Source: Sulfurovum sp.
GTDB lineage: Bacteria; Campylobacterota; Campylobacteria; Campylobacterales; Sulfurovaceae
NCBI GenBank assembly: GCA_015663065.1
Contig: DQSX01000098.1
Coordinates: forward strand, 1 to 7,245
Reading direction: 5' to 3'
Length of the DNA: 7,245 bases
How positions within the stretch are numbered: the first letter of the stretch is position 1; the number at the start of each line of letters is the position of its first letter. The translations under genes and the position numbers were made by a program. A model generated the notes under the pieces. The model saw nothing but the letters and a program-made list of their open reading frames with translations. It made no database searches and was not told the origin of the DNA. Positions 1 to 6,053 of the stretch are shown here, one piece after another.

Positions 1-1217
1 ACAAACTTCCAAACCTTAGAAAAGCAGCAAAAGCAGCATACCCTGATTCTAAATATCCGAACTATGAGATGATGAGAGACAGAGGTACATGGCTGGAAGA
101 AGATAACATCTATAAGCCTCAAGAGAGAGCACTTAAAAAAGAGGGAAGTACTTACATCGCTCACGGTCATCACTATGATGAGAGAGATGTAGAGAAAGAT
201 GAGTTTGGTACATTGTTGGTTGAAGACCATGTACATGGTGGAAAGAAAGCTATCGGTATTGAAATTGACGGTGAGATCATGCAAGGTTTCCATACACTTT
301 CCAAAAAACTTGAATTCTACTGTGAATGGTTTGCAGAGTGGAAGTGGCCTGAGTACGCTGTGCCTATCTATCCTACAAATGCGGAAGATAGAAAGAAAAT
401 GACTCACGTTGTTACACAGGTTCACCATGACTTTATGAAGAAAGACAATGAGTTTGCATTGAACACTATATTTAGATTGCCGTATAACATTCATACACGT
501 TCAGTGAACTCTAAGCACCTTATGGAGATCTCTCAAAACCATAACCCGGTTTGGATCAATACGGAAGATGCAAAACGTCTTAACATTAAACGTGGTGATG
601 CGATCAAAGTAACGATCACCGATACGGTAGAGATGGATATGGAGTCTGGTTATTTCATCGCTATGGCTGTACCGACTGAAGGTACTATGCCAGGCGTACT
701 TGCTTGTTCGCACCACGCAGGTAGATGGAAACTTAAAAATGCAGTTGAAATTCCAGGATTTGAGCACAAGCTAGGGATCATGGGTATGGGTGCACCACTG
801 TATGACATGACTATGGATGGTAAAGTGGGAACACTCAAGCCAACACAGGGTCTCAATGACGGTATGCAAGAGCGTAAAGACTCTTGGCAGTTTAAAGAGT
901 ATAACAAAGACCTTGATAACATCTGGTGGGATGGTCTTTCAGGTTCTTGGCAGAATGCCGTTGCACCTTCTCATCCGGACCCGATCGCGGGTAACCACGC
1001 TTGGCACCAGAAAGTAAGCATTGAGCTTGCCGGAAAAGATGACCAGATCGGTGACATTTATGTGAACTATGAAAACAATATGAAAGTCTACCAGGCATGG
1101 AGAGACAAATTGACTCGTCCATTGAACAGTTCTGATACACTTAGAAGACCAGTACACATGAAGAGACCGGCAGTGCCATTGTCTCATAAAGCGTACTCTG
1201 TAAAACTTACAGACTAG
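1..1217 (+). CDS. Molybdopterin oxidoreductase, DMSO reductase family, catalytic subunit (C-terminal part, 5' end cut off)
   Basis: The frame is open from the first complete codon at 3 to the TAG at 1215-1217, giving about 404 residues, so the true start lies upstream of the window. The ATG at 69 is internal, because the 22 codons before it read as good family sequence (…YPDSKYPNYE). The N-terminal part contains a substrate-subunit stretch LEFYCEWFAEWKWPEYAVP. The molybdopterin-dinucleotide-binding domain starts near 480 with an IHTRS motif, then NPVWINTEDAKRLNIKRGDAI, and at 693-728 GVLACSHHAGRW. A late DPIAGNHAWHQ motif lies near 970-1010. These features place it with the large catalytic subunits of the PsrA/PhsA/TtrA/SoeA-like side of the DMSO reductase family. 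The substrate cannot be read from this fragment; formate, polysulfide, tetrathionate or sulfite are all possible. The Tat signal, N-terminal 4Fe-4S site and Mo ligand lie outside the window. The downstream TorD-type gene fits. Family is confident, subgroup is not. Confidence 0.88.
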   Translation, partial: KLPNLRKAAKAAYPDSKYPNYEMMRDRGTWLEEDNIYKPQERALKKEGSTYIAHGHHYDERDVEKDEFGTLLVEDHVHGGKKAIGIEIDGEIMQGFHTLSKKLEFYCEWFAEWKWPEYAVPIYPTNAEDRKKMTHVVTQVHHDFMKKDNEFALNTIFRLPYNIHTRSVNSKHLMEISQNHNPVWINTEDAKRLNIKRGDAIKVTITDTVEMDMESGYFIAMAVPTEGTMPGVLACSHHAGRWKLKNAVEIPGFEHKLGIMGMGAPLYDMTMDGKVGTLKPTQGLNDGMQERKDSWQFKEYNKDLDNIWWDGLSGSWQNAVAPSHPDPIAGNHAWHQKVSIELAGKDDQIGDIYVNYENNMKVYQAWRDKLTRPLNSSDTLRRPVHMKRPAVPLSHKAYSVKLTD

Positions 1218-1228
1218 GTTTTACATTA

Positions 1229-1257
1229 ATATTCTCAAGCTTTTAGCTTGGGAATAT
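1229..1257 (+). terminator. Strong hairpin just after the molybdoenzyme gene; possible terminator or 3'-end stabiliser
   Basis: An inverted repeat starts 12 nt after the stop codon. Arm ATATTCTCAAGCT (1229-1241) pairs with AGCTTGGGAATAT (1245-1257) across a TTT loop. It gives 13 pairs including one T·G wobble (1235/1251). No T-tract follows on either strand, so it is not a classical intrinsic terminator. It could protect the 3' end of the molybdoenzyme mRNA or reduce read-through into the chaperone operon. Confidence 0.4.
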
Positions 1258-1342
1258 CCATACAACTACAATTTCCCAAATAAATCATTTTATTAAGTAT
1301 GAATTATTTTGAAAGTGGTATAGTACAAAAATAATGTAGATA

Positions 1343-1401
1343 CGTCATTCTGAACTTGATTCAGAATCCCATAAAGATCCTGAATCAAGTTCAGGATGAC
1401 G
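1343..1401. repeat. REP-like nested palindrome (two small hairpins inside one long inverted repeat)
   Basis: Two 26-nt arms, 1343-1368 and 1376-1401, are reverse complements with only two differences and enclose the 7-nt spacer CCATAAA. Each arm is itself a hairpin with 8-bp stem and 5-nt loop: ATTCTGAA/TTCAGAAT (1347-1354/1360-1367) and ATCCTGAA/TTCAGGAT (1377-1384/1390-1397). The element can therefore fold as one long stem or as two side-by-side stems. The GTCAT-CCTGAA-cttga-TTCAGGAT core resembles dispersed intergenic repeats that I recall from many bacterial genomes, but I cannot verify copy number here. It ends 24 nt before the torD-like start codon. Coding function is excluded by length and context. 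Confidence 0.8.
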
Positions 1402-1425
1402 GGTAATAGATAAAGGTAAAAAATA

Positions 1426-2085
1426 ATGACACAAATGAAACAAGATATAGAGAGCCGTATTGCGATCTATGCACTGATCTCAAGATTAATGCTAGTAGAA
1501 GTGACAGAAGATTTTTTGGAAAACATTGAAAAAGACAGAGATATCCTTGCACTTTTTCCAAACTATGCAGCCTGGTCTAAACGTAAAGAGTTCTCTACCA
1601 AAGAGCTTATAGAGCAGTACTATAATGTAGACTTTACCAACCTTTTTCTGATGCACCTTGTACCCTATGAGAGTTTTTATACCAGAGATGATCAAATGAT
1701 CGAATCCGGCGGGGATAACCCTATTGTAGAACTTTACAATGAACTCGATTTCCGTGTACAGCTGGATGAAGCCAGAGTCGTTTCTGCAGACCATATAGGA
1801 GTAGAGTTGGAGTTTATGTATATGTTGTGTACCGCGATGCAAAAAGCTTTGGAAGCTGAAGATGAAGAGGGTGTATGTGAACTGCTTCAGGTCCAAAGAG
1901 CTTTCCTTGCTGAACATCTTCTTGAGTGGGCACCGCTTTTTCTTATTAACGCAAAAAAAGAGTCAAGAACACCACTCTATCATGATGGGGCTGAACTTAC
2001 TTTGGAGTTCCTTTTGTCTGACTACGAATACATCAATGCACAACTTTCACAAAACTGCAACACAGATGGGAGTACGCAAAAGTAA
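1426..2085 (+). CDS. TorD-family molybdoenzyme maturation chaperone
   Basis: This 219-aa, largely helical cytoplasmic protein has the length and layout of the TorD/DmsD/NarJ family. Members bind the Tat signal peptide or the apo-form of a molybdoenzyme, hold it for cofactor insertion, and delay export. Visible family signs are Y65-Y66…L73F74…P80-Y81-E82-S83 in the N-terminal half, the signature-like ADHIGVELEFMYMLC at 121-135 (acidic-His, then E-x-x-F-M), and FLAEHLLEWAPLF at 160-172. The most likely client is the molybdoenzyme encoded just upstream, but a 208-bp gap with two palindromes separates them. The Shine-Dalgarno is weak (AAAGG, 1412-1416). A TATAGT at 1319-1324 is a possible -10 box, though no convincing -35 accompanies it. 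The stop overlaps the next start by one base (TAATG), implying translational coupling. The exact client is unproven, so no symbol is given. Confidence 0.85.
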   Translation: MTQMKQDIESRIAIYALISRLMLVEVTEDFLENIEKDRDILALFPNYAAWSKRKEFSTKELIEQYYNVDFTNLFLMHLVPYESFYTRDDQMIESGGDNPIVELYNELDFRVQLDEARVVSADHIGVELEFMYMLCTAMQKALEAEDEEGVCELLQVQRAFLAEHLLEWAPLFLINAKKESRTPLYHDGAELTLEFLLSDYEYINAQLSQNCNTDGSTQK

Positions 2086-3197
2086 TGAAGTTACATTTTG
2101 ATGTTGCTTCCTGTGTCAGGGCAACAAGTAAATTTTCTGAATGTACCAAATGTGTAGATGCTGCCCCCGCTTCCATACAGATCACAGACAATATTCCAAG
2201 CTTCAGACGCTCTACCGGAGTAGAAGCAGCGGCTTGTATCGGTGTCTGTCCTACAGAAGCATTTTCACTTTCAGATTTTTCAGTGACAGAGTTCTTTTTT
2301 ACCTTTTTAGAATCCAAAGTAAGGCTGATCTCATCTAAGCTCAATGTACCTTGTCTCTCTGTACTCTCTGTGGAACATTTGATCTCACTGGCTTTGGCAA
2401 GTGAAGAGCGTATTACGCTTGATCTGAATACTTATGATGAGGGTTCCCATCTTTATGAGATCATTGAAGAGCGTATTGAGGAGGCAAACTTTGTACTCTC
2501 TTCCTTTTCCACGAAACAACTGGATATAAATACTGAAGCAGTCTCACATCATCCGAGACTCGATCCAGAATCCCCTGAAGCAGTCTCACGTCGTGATTTC
2601 TTCAAAAGAAACACCTCTCTTAAAGGCGTGGTCAAACACAAACAGGCTTTTGATGATGCTGTAGATGCTGAAGAGTTACAGACTTTTGACATAGATGCTT
2701 CCATTGTTGCGAAGATAAAAGACAAAAACCTTCCGGACAAAAGAAAAATTCTTTTTACCACACTCAAACATGCAGGGGTACCTGGGTATTTTGAGGTTTT
2801 GGCAGAAGAGGACATCTCTTTTGTGTCACAAAAATTCATCGATGATACCTGTACGAACTGTCAGATCTGTTACCGTATCTGTCCAACGGGAGCCCTGAGT
2901 TCAAACGGAAAGTTCTCTCTCATCAATTTTGACGCGATGCTCTGCGTGAAGTGTCATCTTTGTCATGATGTCTGTGAACCAAACTCCATACAGTTACAGG
3001 ATGGTTTTGAAATGAAAGAATTTTTTGAACCTACACAAAGAACACTGGCAGCCTTTACCATAAAACGCTGTAATGAGTGTGGTAACAACTTTACCTATAC
3101 GGGTGGAGAGCAGAGCTGTCCCCGTTGCAGGGTAGAAGAGGAAGAGGCAATGTTTCTGCATGACAATGCAAGAAAAATGAAAGGGCTGGACTTATGA
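2085..3197 (+). CDS. Polyferredoxin with 4Fe-4S clusters and C-terminal zinc-ribbon-like knuckles
   Basis: This 370-aa protein has three cysteine regions. The N-terminal ferredoxin-like module has C10, C20, C23, C51 and C55. A central 2[4Fe-4S] ferredoxin has the intact motifs C256-x2-C259-x2-C262-x3-C266-P and C287-x2-C290-x2-C293-x3-C297. A C-terminal ribbon has C329-x2-C332 and C345-x2-C348. The segment between about 60 and 250 is cysteine-poor (only C90) and carries SRRDFFKR at 168-175, which looks like a Tat twin-arginine motif but is internal and has no hydrophobic stretch after it. No signal peptide or membrane segment is visible, so the protein is probably cytoplasmic. It begins in the stop codon of the TorD-like gene and overlaps the next gene by 4 nt (ATGA). 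The likely role is electron transfer or Fe-S handling during molybdoenzyme maturation; this is inferred from context, and I know no specific characterised name. Confidence 0.82.
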   Translation: MKLHFDVASCVRATSKFSECTKCVDAAPASIQITDNIPSFRRSTGVEAAACIGVCPTEAFSLSDFSVTEFFFTFLESKVRLISSKLNVPCLSVLSVEHLISLALASEERITLDLNTYDEGSHLYEIIEERIEEANFVLSSFSTKQLDINTEAVSHHPRLDPESPEAVSRRDFFKRNTSLKGVVKHKQAFDDAVDAEELQTFDIDASIVAKIKDKNLPDKRKILFTTLKHAGVPGYFEVLAEEDISFVSQKFIDDTCTNCQICYRICPTGALSSNGKFSLINFDAMLCVKCHLCHDVCEPNSIQLQDGFEMKEFFEPTQRTLAAFTIKRCNECGNNFTYTGGEQSCPRCRVEEEEAMFLHDNARKMKGLDL

Positions 3198-3664
3198 GAC
3201 CCGATGAGATAAAACCGGACACAGGCTTATGTACTATCCTGGGTTACAATGCCCAAACAGGCTATGTACGCAAATACTTTAACAAGATCCTGAAACGCAA
3301 CGCCATCAATGCTACAGCGATCGCCTTGAACATTAGCGATGAACATTATGATTTCACTATGCAGAATGTGGCAGCGTCAAGAGTAGACAGAATGATGCTT
3401 GAAAAAGAGTTTCAGGAAAAAACTTTCCATTATTGTGACTTTTTGGATGATGCGGCAACAAGAGAAAAGCGTGTGGACTTCATTGAAATAAAAGAGGGTA
3501 AGATCTATGGTTTTTGTCTTGATGATGCAGCCAAAGCACTTTTTGAGAAAGCGGAATTTTTAGATGATCAAATACTTTTTGTAGCAAAGATGATGTTGAT
3601 CGCAAACAGGTGGTATGATGCAACAATAGACGTGGATGAGATTCCACTACTGATAGGAGAATAA
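3194..3664 (+). CDS. Uncharacterised protein resembling a shikimate dehydrogenase substrate-binding domain without its NAD(P) domain
   Basis: This is a 156-aa soluble protein. The start ATG overlaps the preceding TGA (ATGA), so translation is probably coupled. Read by eye against AroE-type shikimate dehydrogenases, CTILGYN (13-19) sits at the first strand and G-N-P loop. RVDRMMLEKE (63-72) falls at GxNVTVPxKE with K71 at the catalytic Lys. KRVDFIEIKEGKIYGFCLDD (92-111) falls at GAVNT…G-K-L-x-G-x-N-T-D with D110 at the catalytic Asp. LFVAKMMLIANRW (128-140) falls at the C-terminal helix MLVxQAxxxFxxW, with K132 in place of Gln. The shikimate-carboxylate serines and the GxGGxx Rossmann domain are absent. 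Enzymatic dehydrogenation is therefore unlikely, and ligand binding or a structural role is possible. The resemblance is remote and unverified; that the gene is real is well supported by operon packing. Confidence 0.8.
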   Translation: MRPDEIKPDTGLCTILGYNAQTGYVRKYFNKILKRNAINATAIALNISDEHYDFTMQNVAASRVDRMMLEKEFQEKTFHYCDFLDDAATREKRVDFIEIKEGKIYGFCLDDAAKALFEKAEFLDDQILFVAKMMLIANRWYDATIDVDEIPLLIGE

Positions 3665-3666
3665 AA

Positions 3667-4146
3667 ATGAATGAAAATGATATCAATGATTTAAGAAATG
3701 AGTTTGCGCAATTCAATGAGAAAAATTTTAATGGAAATCCTGCTTTTTGTGCAGACGGAAGCTGTGACAGCGATGAAGAGACAGACCTTAAAGATTATCC
3801 TTCTTATACAGAGGCCCTGTATGCCAAACTGATCGCACCGCATGTCAGCGGAATCTATATTTCACGCTGGGACATTAAAGAGATCGCACTGGCAGCAGGT
3901 GATTCCATGGCGATCCACCCGCGTAAACGTATGTTTGAACTTTTGATGAAGTTTGCAACATCCAGAGAAAATATGCAGGCAGTACTTGATGCGCTTGAGA
4001 ACAACATGGAACAGAAGATCGACATCTATAATGAATTGATGACAACTTTCCCTGCTTCTAAAGAGATCTTTCAGGCTAAAATAGACAAAGCACATAAAAC
4101 TATGAAACTTTTCCCTCAGATCATTGAAGAGTATTTTGCAGAGTAA
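3667..4146 (+). CDS. Small helical protein of unknown function, last gene of the molybdoenzyme accessory operon
   Basis: This 159-aa protein starts two bases after the previous stop and has a good Shine-Dalgarno, AGGAG at 3655-3659, seven bases before the ATG. I do not recognise the family. The first 45 residues are polar and acidic and hold the only cysteines, C28 and C33 (CADGSC), which might bind metal or form a thiol pair. From about 46 on it reads as a run of amphipathic helices: SYTEALYAKLIAPHV, then ISRWDIKEIALAAG, the basic HPRKR (84-88), and three later helices ending in QIIEEYFAE. There is no signal peptide or membrane segment, so it is presumably cytoplasmic. Position suggests a partner of the TorD-like protein, polyferredoxin or shikimate-dehydrogenase-like protein in molybdoenzyme maturation, but that is context only. 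Confidence 0.78.
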   Translation: MNENDINDLRNEFAQFNEKNFNGNPAFCADGSCDSDEETDLKDYPSYTEALYAKLIAPHVSGIYISRWDIKEIALAAGDSMAIHPRKRMFELLMKFATSRENMQAVLDALENNMEQKIDIYNELMTTFPASKEIFQAKIDKAHKTMKLFPQIIEEYFAE

Positions 4147-4196
4147 GAGAGTGTTTCTTTCGCTCTTGATATGATTTTGTCTTAACCTACTTTGAG

Positions 4197-4202
4197 TATA
4201 CT
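4197..4202 (+). promoter_or_regulatory. Probable -10 box for the ecotin gene
   Basis: TATACT lies 26 nt before the ecotin ATG in an 82-bp gap, after T-rich sequence typical of Campylobacterota promoters. A TTGTCT at 4177-4182 is too close (14-nt spacer) to be a standard -35. Transcription would begin near 4209 and give a leader of about 20 nt carrying the Shine-Dalgarno AAAAGGA at 4217-4223. Confidence 0.45.
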
Positions 4203-4228
4203 GTTTAACATACTGCAAAAGGATACAA

Positions 4229-4708
4229 ATGTATAGAACACTTTTTACATTCCTATTTACTTTACTTTTGGCTACACAGCTTTCTGCTTCAGATACGTCC
4301 AAAGACAAATACAAAATGTTTCCGGAAGCAAAAGAGGGCTACACGCGCTATATTGTAGACGTGCCTAAAACAGAAAATGACAATGACCATAAAGTTGAAC
4401 TGCTCATAGGGAAAAATGTCATGGTGGATTGTAACCATGCTTCATTTTCTGCTAAAGTAGAAAAAATAGCCCTTAAAGGCTGGGGTTACAGTTATCTGGA
4501 AGTTTCAAACATCCAACGTGGACCTACAACAATGATGGCATGTTCCGAACCTAAAGTAGAAAAATTCATTTCCATTTATGAACCAAAAACCATGACACGC
4601 CGATACAACAGCCGTTTAGGTACCGTGATCTATGTACCGGATGGTTATAAAGTGCGTTACCGTATCTGGTCTGCTAGCCAAACGGTAGAAGAGGCGATGC
4701 AGCAATAA
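4229..4708 (+). CDS. eco: Ecotin, periplasmic serine protease inhibitor
   Basis: This 159-aa protein matches E. coli ecotin (162 aa) from end to end. Residues 1-20 form a Sec signal peptide (hydrophobic run LFTFLFTLLLATQ, cleavage likely after LSA). Conserved blocks are KVELLIG (55-61), VDCN (66-69), GWGYSY (84-89), TTMMAC (100-105), RYNSRL (125-130) and V(R)YRIW at 142-147. C68 and C105 correspond to the single ecotin disulfide with identical spacing of 37. M102-M103 match the P1-P1' reactive-site pair, which in ecotin accepts trypsin, chymotrypsin and elastase-type proteases. GWGY and RYNSRL match the secondary protease-binding loops. Ecotin acts as a dimer that clamps two proteases and protects the cell against foreign trypsin-fold enzymes. 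The start follows a good AAAAGGA ribosome site. It has its own likely promoter and is not part of the flanking operons. Confidence 0.95.
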   Translation: MYRTLFTFLFTLLLATQLSASDTSKDKYKMFPEAKEGYTRYIVDVPKTENDNDHKVELLIGKNVMVDCNHASFSAKVEKIALKGWGYSYLEVSNIQRGPTTMMACSEPKVEKFISIYEPKTMTRRYNSRLGTVIYVPDGYKVRYRIWSASQTVEEAMQQ

Positions 4709-4715
4709 GATTTTT

Positions 4716-4748
4716 TTGACCATCAGTTAACATTATTTTTAGTATAAT
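4716..4748 (+). promoter_or_regulatory. Probable promoter of the malic enzyme gene
   Basis: A perfect TATAAT (4743-4748) is preceded by the T-rich run CATTATTTTTAG, the usual Campylobacterota pattern. TTGACC at 4716-4721 is a possible -35, but the 21-nt spacer is long. Transcription would start near 4755. The ribosome site GAAGG (4765-4769) follows, six bases before the ATG. Confidence 0.55.
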
Positions 4749-4775
4749 TACGACAATACTATATGAAGGTCAACA

Positions 4776-6050
4776 ATGCCAGAAATTACCAGAGAAGAAG
4801 TACTAGAATATCATCAAAACGGAAAAATAGCTACAGAGCTTACCAAAGCATGCAGTACACAGCATGAACTCTCACTTGCCTATACTCCGGGAGTTGCTAT
4901 TCCCTGTCTTGAAATAGCTAAAGATGAAGGTCTCTCTTTTGAATATACGAACCGAGCCAATCTTGTAGCGGTGGTTTCAGACGGAACAGCAGTCCTTGGT
5001 CTGGGAGACATCGGGCCGTTGGCTTCCAAACCTGTGATGGAAGGGAAAGTGGTACTGTTTAAAAAGTTTGCCAATGTAGATGCTTTTGACATAGAACTGG
5101 ATGTCCATTCAGTCGAAGAGATTGTTGCAACCTGTAAGGCTATTGCCCCTACCTTTGGCGGTATCAACCTTGAAGATATCAAAGCCCCTCAATGTTTTGA
5201 GATAGAGCGTATCTTGAAAGAGGAGTTGGATATTCCCGTGTTTCATGATGACCAGCACGGCACAGCCATCATCACCACTGCAGGACTCATTAACGTACTG
5301 GACCTTACAGGTAAAAAAGTAGAAGAGATAAAGGTCATAGTCAATGGTGCCGGTGCGGCAGGTATCTCTTGTGCCAAGATGTATAAAGCATTAGGTGTCA
5401 AGAACATTATCATGTGTGATTCCAAAGGGGTGATCAGTACCTCAAGAGATGACTTGAACCAATACAAAAAAGAGTTTGCCGTAGAAACGGAAGAGAAAAC
5501 CCTGGATGATGTCATTGCAGGGGCTGATATGTTCCTTGGACTCAGTAAAGCAGGTGCGTTAACCAAAGATATGGTGGCAAAAATGGCTCCAGAGCCTATT
5601 ATCTTTGCTTTGGCGAACCCCGTACCTGAAATACTTCCTTCCGAAGTCAAAGAGGTAAGAGACGATGTCATTATGGGTACAGGCCGTTCAGACTTTCCCA
5701 ACCAGACGAACAATGTACTTGGTTTCCCTTTCATCTTCAGAGGAGCACTGGATGTGAGAGCAAGAAAGATAACAGAAGGTATGAAAATGGCTGCGGCGGA
5801 AGCATTGGCTGCTTTGGCAAAAGAGCCTGTACCGTATTATGTCAAAGCGGCATACCATAATGACAATATTGAATACGGCAAAGAGCATATTATTCCACTG
5901 CCATTCAATAAAGAAGCTCTTATATGGGTAGCATCTGCTGTTGCGAGAACAGCTTTTGAAGAGGGTGTTGCACGTGTAGACGCTTATGATGATGCAGCCT
6001 ACAGAGAACATTTAAGATGCCTTGTGTATGAGTGTCCTGCTCCCCAATAA
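4776..6050 (+). CDS. Malic enzyme (NAD(P)-dependent, oxaloacetate-decarboxylating), short form
   Basis: This cytoplasmic enzyme converts malate to pyruvate and CO2 with reduction of NAD(P), linking the TCA cycle to pyruvate. The 424-aa length matches the short bacterial malic enzymes (the ME domain of MaeB without the phosphotransacetylase-like tail). The malic N-terminal domain shows SLAYTPGVA (33-41, probable catalytic Tyr36), TAVLGLGDIGP (71-81) and PVMEGK (86-91, probable catalytic Lys91). NLED (131-134) and FHDDQHGTA (156-164) give the metal-binding acidic residues. The NAD-binding domain shows the dinucleotide fold VNGAGAAGISCA (189-200), CDSKG (214-218), ALANPVPE (278-285) and GTGRSDFPNQTNN (301-313). 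All key residues look intact. A clear promoter and GAAGG ribosome site precede it. The next gene begins three bases after the stop, so the two are probably co-transcribed. Cofactor preference (NAD or NADP) cannot be decided from sequence reading alone. Confidence 0.95.
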   Translation: MPEITREEVLEYHQNGKIATELTKACSTQHELSLAYTPGVAIPCLEIAKDEGLSFEYTNRANLVAVVSDGTAVLGLGDIGPLASKPVMEGKVVLFKKFANVDAFDIELDVHSVEEIVATCKAIAPTFGGINLEDIKAPQCFEIERILKEELDIPVFHDDQHGTAIITTAGLINVLDLTGKKVEEIKVIVNGAGAAGISCAKMYKALGVKNIIMCDSKGVISTSRDDLNQYKKEFAVETEEKTLDDVIAGADMFLGLSKAGALTKDMVAKMAPEPIIFALANPVPEILPSEVKEVRDDVIMGTGRSDFPNQTNNVLGFPFIFRGALDVRARKITEGMKMAAAEALAALAKEPVPYYVKAAYHNDNIEYGKEHIIPLPFNKEALIWVASAVARTAFEEGVARVDAYDDAAYREHLRCLVYECPAPQ

Positions 6051-6053
6051 ACG

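Noticed and set aside
69..71. ATG at 69 as the real start of the molybdoenzyme frame
   Set aside because: The frame is open upstream with family-like sequence, there is no ribosome site, and the catalytic domains that precede this part of the family must lie further upstream.
1319..1324. TATAGT as a -10 box for the TorD-like gene
   Set aside because: Plausible in AT-rich sequence, but there is no -35 at a usual distance and transcripts would have to pass the nested palindrome; kept only as a remark.
1492..1917. 141-codon open frame on the minus strand
   Set aside because: It is antisense to the TorD-like gene, and the product is low-quality sequence with no domain.
2586..2612. SRRDFFKR as a true Tat export signal
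   Set aside because: It is at residue 168 of an intact frame, with no in-frame restart supported by a ribosome site and no hydrophobic core after it.
4145..4167. Possible terminator after the accessory operon
   Set aside because: AAGAG (4145-4149) can pair with CTCTT (4163-4167), but only five base pairs form next to a mismatch, and the downstream T-rich run is broken; too weak to call.
3862..4314. 150-codon minus-strand frame spanning the gap between the helical protein and ecotin
   Set aside because: It covers the 3' end of one clear gene and the signal-peptide region of ecotin, and no family match is visible.
5243..5734. 163-codon open frame on the minus strand
   Set aside because: It lies wholly inside the malic enzyme gene, whose motifs are all intact; the antisense product has no recognisable features.
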